A stretch of 28,257 nucleotides of DNA, from IMG/VR virus record IMGVR_UViG_3300032770_000080, positions 1 through 28,257 of that record; one strand, written 5' to 3'. Numbering within the stretch: position 1 is the first letter of the stretch; each line of letters begins with the position of its first letter. The notes under the pieces are model-generated. The model ran no database searches. It saw only the letters and a list, made by a program, of their open reading frames with translations, and was not told the origin of the DNA. The position numbers and the translations under genes are program-made. This DNA is from a virus. Positions 23,898-28,257 of the stretch are shown here, in pieces.

Positions 23898-24254
23898 ATG
23901 GCCATTTACGCTGAAGGTCTCGGCTTCCAGACCTACACCACGGCAGCGGCTGGAACCACTGCCACGCAGATCTTTTACGGGCTAGGCCAGGGCGGAACGG
24001 CTATCAGTGGCTCTGGTACTGCCGCTGTCCTGCGCAATCCGACGGTGGAAAACGTCGGTACAGCCACTATCTACATCGGCAGTACCAGCGTCACCACTGC
24101 CACTGGCTATCCGCTGCTCGCCGGACAGCAGGTTGTCTTCAACACGGAGCCGGGCACCGCTGCATCGCTGCAGAATACGATGTATGGCATCTGCGCTGCC
24201 GGTCTGTCTACTACTGTGAACAGCGGCTACGCCACACAGTTCATCGTCAGCTAA
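23898..24254 (+). CDS. Small decoration-like virion protein
   Basis: The 118-residue protein follows the capsid gene after the hairpin; AAAGGA at 23881-23886 precedes ATG 23898. It is Gly/Ala/Thr-rich with alternating strands: TATQIFYGLGQGGTAI, NPTVENVGTATIYIG, TGYPLLAGQQVVF and a final YATQFIVS. The NVGTATIYIG and LLAGQQVVF pattern is what compact beta-sandwich capsid-decoration or head-fibre proteins show, where a loop would sit on the shell. The next two proteins share the layout (NIGAANIFVNN, LLQPNDQMTF), so the three may be diverged paralogues. Function is inferred from position and fold-like pattern. Confidence 0.62.
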   Translation: MAIYAEGLGFQTYTTAAAGTTATQIFYGLGQGGTAISGSGTAAVLRNPTVENVGTATIYIGSTSVTTATGYPLLAGQQVVFNTEPGTAASLQNTMYGICAAGLSTTVNSGYATQFIVS

Positions 24255-24263
24255 GGAGTCCGC

Positions 24264-24743
24264 ATGCCTCGTATCCCGGTCAGCGCACCGGCTACGCAGA
24301 TCTATTTCCCGGCTGCATACGGACATCCGAGTGTCAGCATCACCAACATTGGTGCTGCGAATATTTTTGTCAACAACTCCGGTGCCGGGACAGTGGGTCT
24401 GCTGCTACAGCCGAACGATCAAATGACGTTCCCCCACGGCGTGTATCCTATCTACGGTGTCGCCGCTGGAGTAACGACAGGCACATCCATCACCACCAAC
24501 GCCGCGTATGGAGCTGGGCAGGGGACGTTTGTGCTATCTGCTACCGGTACCGCACTCGGGACGGGTGCTACCGTGCAGCTCGGCACAGCTAACTCGGCTG
24601 AATTCCTCACGATCGCTACCATCGCCACATCCACTGTCACCACGGTAGGACTCAGCGTGCTGGATCACGCATCGGGTGCTCCCATGGCACTGGTGACAGC
24701 GGTGGCTGGTTCCAGCGTTCATGTGGAACAGGTCACCGGCTGA
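24264..24743 (+). CDS. Decoration-like virion protein, paralogue-like
   Basis: ATG 24264 follows AAGGAG at 24254-24259. Residues 1-90 repeat the layout of the preceding protein: ATQIYFPAAYG, VSITNIGAANIFVNN, LLLQPNDQMTFPHGVYPIYGVAAG, SITTNAAY. Residues 90-159 add a second beta-rich part (GTFVLSATGTALGTGATVQL...FLTIATIATSTVTTVGLSVL) that looks like a bacterial repeat-type surface domain. No Cys, signal peptide or catalytic motif is present. The TGATG junction at 24741-24745 couples it to the next gene. Likely attached to the capsid surface. Confidence 0.6.
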   Translation: MPRIPVSAPATQIYFPAAYGHPSVSITNIGAANIFVNNSGAGTVGLLLQPNDQMTFPHGVYPIYGVAAGVTTGTSITTNAAYGAGQGTFVLSATGTALGTGATVQLGTANSAEFLTIATIATSTVTTVGLSVLDHASGAPMALVTAVAGSSVHVEQVTG

Positions 24744-25030
24744 TGATCACCACGGGACAGGTACCTGTCGGGACGTCGGCGACGCTTGTGTGTCGCGTTC
24801 CGTCAGGTGCCTGCACCACCATCCTCACGGGCGGCACTGCGGGAACTGTCTTCTATGGTAATGGTACAGCCGTCGGCACAGCTAATGGTGCACCGTTGTT
24901 CGGCGGCACCGTCGCGACTCCTGCTGTTGTGACCATTCCCGGTTATCCCGGTTCTAGCGGAACTCCCATTTATGCGATATCATCTGGTGGTACGGTAAAT
25001 ATCGGATTCGTACTATCGACGGGCAGCTAA
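24743..25030 (+). CDS. Small decoration-like virion protein
   Basis: The 95-residue protein begins in a TGATG overlap. Strands ATLVCRVPSGACTTILTGG, GTVFYGNGTAV, APLFGGTVATPAVVTIPGYPG and TPIYAISSGGTVNIGFVLS match the small beta-sandwich layout of the two upstream neighbours (the closing IYAIS/IYGVA/MYGICAAG strand is shared). Two Cys near residues 17 and 23 could form a disulfide or a small loop. The stop TAA at 25028-25030 abuts the next ATG. Structural role is inferred from paralogy and place. Confidence 0.58.
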   Translation: MITTGQVPVGTSATLVCRVPSGACTTILTGGTAGTVFYGNGTAVGTANGAPLFGGTVATPAVVTIPGYPGSSGTPIYAISSGGTVNIGFVLSTGS

Positions 25031-25333
25031 ATGCGAGTGCAGATGCCACCGGGCTGCGACGGCTTCCGAGATCGTCGCACGGGTCGCGCGATTGACAAAA
25101 ACAGGGACGGCTTCGTCACCCTGGATGACGATGATGCCAGGCGACTGAAGAAGAGTTTTCACAACGGCGTGGGACTCATCGAAACCACAGAGCGTTTCAG
25201 CATTAAGACCAAAAACGGTCGCTGGTGCGTCAACTGTCGTCGTCTATGGCATTCGTGGAGCAGTGTCTGCTCCAAATGCGGAGCAGACACTGTTCCCGAA
25301 TCGGAAATGCATGTGACGACACTAAATCACTAA
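25031..25333 (+). CDS. Zinc-ribbon protein with EF-hand-like segment
   Basis: The 100-residue protein starts directly after the previous stop. Residues 22-35 (DKNRDGFVTLDDDD) resemble a dockerin or EF-hand calcium loop with acids at the expected D1, D5 and late positions. Residues about 66-85 hold WCVNCRRLWHSWSSVCSKCG, a CxxC...CxxC zinc ribbon. The region encoding the second CxxC is a perfect 13-bp inverted repeat. The last four bases overlap the convergent minus-strand gene. No function is known to me; the combination hints at a small metal-stabilised virion or regulatory protein. Confidence 0.65.
   Translation: MRVQMPPGCDGFRDRRTGRAIDKNRDGFVTLDDDDARRLKKSFHNGVGLIETTERFSIKTKNGRWCVNCRRLWHSWSSVCSKCGADTVPESEMHVTTLNH
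25261..25292. terminator. Perfect 13-bp hairpin near convergent gene ends
   Basis: CAGTGTCTGCTCC at 25261-25273 and GGAGCAGACACTG at 25280-25292 are exact inverted copies around AAATGC. It lies 41 bases inside the + strand gene and 37 bases past the end of the minus-strand gene at 25330. For the minus transcripts it sits where a terminator should be. Neither flank has a T-tract, so the termination role is inferred. Confidence 0.5.
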
Positions 25334-25512
25334 CGCATTCTTTCCTGGCGACGACGCTCAGTTTCGGCATCGCGTTCTCGCTTGTCTTGCTCGGCAGCTT
25401 CCTTGCGAGCTTGCTCGCGAGCTTGTTCAGCTTCACGTGCAAGTCGCGCGGCCTCCTTCTCCGCAGCTCGCTGCTGTCTAGCTTCACCGCGCTGTCCATC
25501 TCGTTTCGTCAT
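25330..25512 (-). CDS. Highly charged coiled-coil peptide, minus strand
   Basis: The 60-residue product is almost wholly Glu, Arg, Lys, Ala and Gln in a continuous helix (EAARLAREAEQAREQARKEA then EQDKRERDAETERRRQ), as a single coiled coil would be. It starts 5 bases after the end of the upstream minus-strand gene, so both sit on one transcript. Its stop overlaps the convergent + strand gene by four bases. Small charged helices of this kind are common in phages and low in information. The close spacing and shared promoter support it, but translation is not certain. Confidence 0.5.
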   Translation of the reverse strand: MTKRDGQRGEARQQRAAEKEAARLAREAEQAREQARKEAAEQDKRERDAETERRRQERMR

Positions 25513-25517
25513 ATCAG

Positions 25518-25883
25518 TTACGCCTTCGTCCTAGTAGGTCGGAGCTGATCTTCAAAATGTCCCTCCACCGTGAACGTCTTCTTCCAGAAGCGGAGACGCT
25601 TGGCGACGGGACGTCCTCTGCTGACAGCAATCTGACCATCGCCTAGCGCCTGACGAACCTGGATCTTCGCCATTTCAAGCTGATCTGTGTAGTAGTCCGA
25701 TGCCCACTTGAGGAATTCGATCCTTTCGGCCAGTTCCCCCGGAATCTCCACGCGCACGCCCTCGCGGAAGACTGGGAACTGCTCCTTTACATGCTCTTTC
25801 CACTCCTCAATCGACATGTTGTCCGGTGGCGCAACAGGTTCCGGAACAGAAGACTGCTGCACACGTGCAAGTTCCACTGACAT
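25518..25883 (-). CDS. Hypothetical protein of minus-strand cassette
   Basis: On the minus strand ATG 25883 is preceded by GGAAGGGAT, a good ribosome site, and by a promoter and palindrome. The 121-residue product has a Pro-rich N-terminus, an SIEEWKEHVKEQFP helix, a GELAERIEFLKWASDYYTDQLEMAKIQVRQALGDG helical section, and a basic RGRPVAKRLRFWKKTF strand. The ALGDGQIAVSRGRPV segment resembles the C-terminal region of phage YqaJ-type nucleases (ALGDAEVGTVDGRPV) without the nuclease core, so it may be a detached accessory domain. It faces against the late operon, as independently expressed phage genes (morons) do. Function unknown. Confidence 0.7.
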   Translation of the reverse strand: MSVELARVQQSSVPEPVAPPDNMSIEEWKEHVKEQFPVFREGVRVEIPGELAERIEFLKWASDYYTDQLEMAKIQVRQALGDGQIAVSRGRPVAKRLRFWKKTFTVEGHFEDQLRPTRTKA

Positions 25884-25899
25884 TGTATATCCCTTCCTG

Positions 25900-25948
25900 G
25901 CTGGTACCGCTGTGGTACCAGCATACCATACCGGCCCAAAAAGGGCAA
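25900..25948 (-). promoter_or_regulatory. Promoter with overlapping operator-like palindrome for the minus cassette
   Basis: Reading the minus strand, TTGCCC (25948-25943), 17 bases, then TATGCT (25925-25920) form a plausible sigma-70-type promoter. Directly downstream and overlapping the -10 by three bases is a perfect inverted repeat, GCTGGTACC (25922-25914 on the minus strand) and GGTACCAGC (25908-25900), separated by ACAGC. The ribosome site and ATG 25883 follow. A dimeric repressor bound there would block transcription. The binding protein is unknown. Confidence 0.6.
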
Positions 25949-25968
25949 CCCCACCCCTAGGAGTGCGA

Positions 25969-26547
25969 ATGCGTCATGCTCGCAGCGACGTCATGAGCGT
26001 CGCTGTTCCCCTCGAAGCCGGAGGCTGCGGAGTGAGTCACTCGCGACCCGTTACCAACGGCGTGCCAGATGAAGTGTGGACACTCACGTGTCCTGCATGT
26101 GAAGTGTTTCTGGCGAAAGATCCGCTATGGTCAGCAACAGAAGCAGAAATCCCGGAGACTCCTGACGAGGTGAAAATCCGGGAAGACAATGAAAAGCGCG
26201 GTCAGAAGGCGCTGGAACGCAGTCAAAAGGAACTTAGCGGTCGACTGGTGGAAGTTGTGGAGCAGCTCGCGTCTGCGCAGACGCCTGCGCATGCAGCAGA
26301 ACCAGATCCTGGACTGATCGCTCGACTGGTGGAAGCACAAGTCGCCAAAATTCTCGCGGAACAAGCACATCCGCAGCCGTCTGTCAAGATTATTCCTGCA
26401 ACAGTGGAACCTGAACCCGAGCCTGTGGAGATGGATCTGCATAAGCTGCACTGGAAAACACTCCAGAAGATGTGTCGAGAGCGTGGTCTGCCAGATGACG
26501 GCAGCAGTAAAGACGAATTCATTCGTCGCCTGAAAGTTACTGCCTAG
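25969..26547 (+). CDS. SAP-domain phage protein
   Basis: I chose ATG 25969, seven bases after GGAG; the frame is open further left but that part overlaps the minus-strand gene and promoter. The 192-residue protein opens with VSVAVPLEAGGCGVSHSRPV-like residues and WTLTCPACEVFL (two His/Cys pairs that may bind zinc), then WSATEAEIPETPDEVKIRED, a pattern frequent in actinobacterial phages upstream of head-tail genes. A Gln/Glu/Ala-rich helical middle follows. The C-terminal residues (DLHKLHWKTLQKMCRERGLP then SKDEFIRRL) form a SAP helix-extension-helix, a DNA-binding fold. A role at the neck or on packaged DNA is possible. Confidence 0.7.
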   Translation: MRHARSDVMSVAVPLEAGGCGVSHSRPVTNGVPDEVWTLTCPACEVFLAKDPLWSATEAEIPETPDEVKIREDNEKRGQKALERSQKELSGRLVEVVEQLASAQTPAHAAEPDPGLIARLVEAQVAKILAEQAHPQPSVKIIPATVEPEPEPVEMDLHKLHWKTLQKMCRERGLPDDGSSKDEFIRRLKVTA

Positions 26548-26551
26548 CGGG

Positions 26552-26755
26552 ATGGCGCGAGCGGTCGGATTGTGCGGACGCTGCGGAGGTCCAAAGCGAG
26601 GTCGAGCCGCTCGCGGACGTTCAGTTATCGCCGACTGCGATGAATGCAGGACTGCTATTTGCGCGCGTCATGCTGTGTGGAGCGGCGGTCGTTATGTGTG
26701 CACAAAATGTGCGCGTAGAATAGGTCTAGTCGTGAAGCGAATACCGGGGAGATAA
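26552..26755 (+). CDS. Small zinc-finger protein
   Basis: The 67-residue basic protein has CGRCGG near residue 8, CDECRTAICARH in the middle and CTKC near the end: seven Cys and a His in a spacing that would bind two zinc ions, similar to B-box or RING-like crossed folds. Arg-rich linkers (KRGRAARGR) suggest nucleic-acid contact. It starts 5 bases after the SAP protein's stop and ends 3 bases before the next start, so it is plainly part of the operon. Its function is unknown to me. Confidence 0.65.
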   Translation: MARAVGLCGRCGGPKRGRAARGRSVIADCDECRTAICARHAVWSGGRYVCTKCARRIGLVVKRIPGR

Positions 26756-26757
26756 CT

Positions 26758-27705
26758 GTGACGATGCCACTGCCGGTGTCCCCCACGCCCTATATTACTC
26801 CATCTACGCTCATCAGTGCACCTACCGGCATTGCCTGGTCCACTATTCCGCCGGGACGTGATGTCACACCCGCCATGCATTATGCGGAACAGCTGAACAT
26901 CTGTCAGCGTGCTACTGCGCAGGCAGATCAGTACTGCAATCAGGTGCTCCGCGCCACTACCGACACAGAACTGTATCACGGTCCGGGTGAATTCCGCTTT
27001 AATATCCAGCAGAGCACCTGGAACACGCGCATCATTCTGCAGCGCTGGCCCGTGATCAATATCAGTCAGGTGAAGGTCAGCGCCAGCAGTGTGTGGCCGC
27101 GACAGTGGATTACGCTCCCTGCAAACTGGTACGAGCCAGAAAATCCGACGACCGGTCTGTACGGTTCAGTCATTCCCACCGCCAGTGGTGAAGGCGGGCA
27201 GGCGATTCTCATCGGTCCTGGCTATATCGACTGGTCACTCGGCAGGAGCGGCTATGCCGTCCAGGTGGCATATCAGAATGGCTGGCCACATTGCGGACTG
27301 ACTGCGGCAGCAAACGCGGGAGACATGACGATTGCTGTTGATGACACGACCGGCTGGACAACAGCGCAGGCTCTCACAGGTGCTGTCGGTGCCACGGGCG
27401 TAATTTATGATGGCGGTCAGCAGGAAATTATCCAGGTGACGGCCAGCAGCACCACGTCAGGTCCCGGCACACTCACACTGGCATCTGGTCTGCAGTTTGC
27501 ACATGAGGTGGGCATCGCTGTCAGTACGCTGCCTGCGTCCGTGCAGTGGGCAACTATCCTGTTCGGTGCGGCGATGGCGCTGGCTCGCGGTGCCACCAGC
27601 ACCACAGTGCATGATATCACAGGCGGCGCACAGCACGCTGGAGGAGCAATCGAGCTGGTCAGTCAAGGCGAACTGCTGCTGCATCCGTATAGGAGGACAA
27701 TCTAA
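26758..27705 (+). CDS. Putative head-tail connector/adaptor protein
   Basis: GTG 26758 lies after GGGGAG; ATG 26764 is an alternative two codons on. The 315-residue protein begins with a Pro-rich leader, then AEQLNICQRATAQADQYCNQVLRA, an N-terminal helix as in gp6-type adaptors, followed by beta strands (TRIILQRWPVINISQVKV, WITLPANWYEP). A GDMTIAVDDTTGWT...GGQQEIIQVTASST insertion forms a small beta barrel. A helical C-terminus (ASVQWATILFGAAMALARG) would complete the adaptor core. Position after capsid and before tail-completion genes fits. Assignment rests on helix placement and synteny, not on a firm signature. Confidence 0.62.
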   Translation: MTMPLPVSPTPYITPSTLISAPTGIAWSTIPPGRDVTPAMHYAEQLNICQRATAQADQYCNQVLRATTDTELYHGPGEFRFNIQQSTWNTRIILQRWPVINISQVKVSASSVWPRQWITLPANWYEPENPTTGLYGSVIPTASGEGGQAILIGPGYIDWSLGRSGYAVQVAYQNGWPHCGLTAAANAGDMTIAVDDTTGWTTAQALTGAVGATGVIYDGGQQEIIQVTASSTTSGPGTLTLASGLQFAHEVGIAVSTLPASVQWATILFGAAMALARGATSTTVHDITGGAQHAGGAIELVSQGELLLHPYRRTI

Positions 27706-28184
27706 TGTCCTGCCAGAATACCCCCACTGCTCGTCAGATCCAGGCTAACACACGACAAAGCAACAGTTCTCGTGTGGCTGCGCAAACTGCCGTGCGTGCT
27801 GTTACTACATCTGCTGTGACTAAAAAATCTACTCCCACTGCTGTGAAAATAGCGGTAAAGCAGGCTGCTCAGAACACCACTCCCTCCGGCAATCGTTCAG
27901 CTGCCAGTCTGAAAGCCGCCGCTACAGCACACAAGACCGCCAGCGCAACAGCAAAAGCGCATGCCAGAGCCACAGCTAGCGCTCACGCTAAGGCGACAGC
28001 TCGTGCAACAGCCGCCGCACACGCTAAAGCCACAGCTAGTGCTCATGCTAAGGCAAAAGCTAAGGCGACGGCCAGCCGCAATGCCAGTGCGACAGCACGA
28101 GCTACCGCCAAAGCACATGCACTAGCGTCTGTACACTGTCACAGTGTACAGCGTCAGGCCGCTTATGTCAAAGCAGTTGCCTGA
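27705..28184 (+). CDS. Ala/Lys/His-rich repeat protein, histone H1-like composition
   Basis: ATG 27705 overlaps the upstream TAA (TAATG) and has a strong AGGAGG at 27691-27696, so it is expected to be well expressed. The 159-residue product has no acidic residue at all. After a Ser/Thr/Gln-rich first part comes a run of (T/S)A(K/R/S)AHAKATA-type units (residues about 72-140) ending with LASVHCHSVQRQAA. Such Ala-Lys repeats are typical of H1-like or AlgP-like DNA-binding tails. Binding packaged or ejecting DNA at the neck is a possibility. In this gene order a head-tail connector subunit would be expected, but no such fold can be recognised. Confidence 0.65.
   Translation: MSCQNTPTARQIQANTRQSNSSRVAAQTAVRAVTTSAVTKKSTPTAVKIAVKQAAQNTTPSGNRSAASLKAAATAHKTASATAKAHARATASAHAKATARATAAAHAKATASAHAKAKAKATASRNASATARATAKAHALASVHCHSVQRQAAYVKAVA
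27918..28120 (+). repeat. Imperfect KAHAKATA-type coding repeats
   Basis: Units such as GCTCACGCTAAGGCGACAGC and its variants recur with a period of about 24-36 bases inside the Ala-rich gene. Copies near 27980, 28017 and 28040 are the most alike. They differ mainly at third positions, suggesting slippage or duplication followed by drift under protein-level selection. Confidence 0.6.
28129..28151. promoter_or_regulatory. Perfect 11-bp palindrome at the end of the Ala-rich gene
   Basis: CTGTACACTGT (28129-28139), a single C, then ACAGTGTACAG (28141-28151) form a perfect dyad. The half-site is like an operator for a dimeric repressor; as RNA the loop would be too tight for all pairs to form. 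It shares CAGTGT/ACACTG with the 25261-25292 hairpin. It lies in coding sequence 31 bases before the stop. Confidence 0.45.
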
Positions 28185-28257
28185 TGCCTATTGTCAGTGC
28201 ACAGAATTACATTTACACTCTGCTCAATGGTCTCCCTATGCCAAATGGGAACTATTC
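28184..28257 (+). CDS. N-terminus of a further head-tail gene (truncated by window)
   Basis: ATG 28184 overlaps the upstream TGA (TGATG) and the frame stays open to the window end. The visible residues are MPIVSAQNYIYTLLNGLP then MPNGNY. The MPIV...YIxxLLxxLPMP opening is one I associate with small head-tail or tail-completion proteins following the connector gene in actinobacterial phages. Only 24 residues are visible, so the call is tentative. Confidence 0.45.
   Translation, partial: MPIVSAQNYIYTLLNGLPMPNGNY

Noticed and set aside
25708-25968. Longer start for the SAP-domain gene
   Set aside because: The extension overlaps the minus-strand gene and its promoter and lacks a ribosome site; ATG 25969 has a well-placed GGAG.

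Overview
The window is the packaging and virion-head module of a tailed double-stranded DNA phage with an HK97-type capsid. Gene styles (portal-MuF fusion, small zinc-binding proteins, beta-sandwich appendages, GTG starts, strong AGGAG-type ribosome sites) resemble phages of Actinobacteria, but nothing in the sequence fixes the host. Almost everything reads on the + strand as one tightly packed late operon with TAATG, TGATG and ATGA overlaps. No tRNA, CRISPR, integrase, lysis, tape-measure or replication gene is present.

Layout. 2-313: end of a TET/JBP-like 2-oxoglutarate dioxygenase. 329-2904: terminase large subunit (TerL), whose Walker A is split between two frames at a G GGA AAA slippery heptamer and whose RuvC nuclease domain holds an intein. 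2914-3325: two small proteins. 3346-13093: a 10 kb block of secreted-looking, beta-rich virion proteins inserted between terminase and portal. It includes a DUF4082-like protein, a putative GH12-like glycosidase, an apiosidase-like (DUF4038) hydrolase, and a 1259-residue protein with about 27 basic Pro/Arg-rich repeats. 13093-13431: a small structural protein. 13467-18794: a 1775-residue polyprotein (portal, intein, MuF, Nudix, ParB-like domain). 18804-21587: prohead protease fused to a scaffold-like tail. 21629-23825: major capsid protein interrupted by a 370 nt group I intron. 23898-25333: three small decoration-like proteins and a zinc-ribbon protein. 25330-25883: a two-gene minus-strand cassette with its own promoter and operator-like palindrome. 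25969-28257: a SAP-domain protein, a zinc-finger protein, a head-tail connector candidate, an Ala/Lys/His-repeat protein and the start of a further gene.

How it works together. TerL feeds DNA through the portal; MuF and protease-scaffold assist prohead assembly and maturation; capsid and decoration proteins form the shell; the 3.3-13 kb block probably makes surface fibres and polysaccharide-degrading enzymes.

Most notable are the selfish elements in the three most conserved virion genes. TerL has an intein with an HNH endonuclease gene nested in another reading frame. The portal has a LAGLIDADG intein. The capsid gene has a group I intron whose P1, P10 and core can be read directly and which keeps a fossil of an endonuclease DNA-binding module. 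The TerL frameshift places two translational or post-translational recoding events in one gene.
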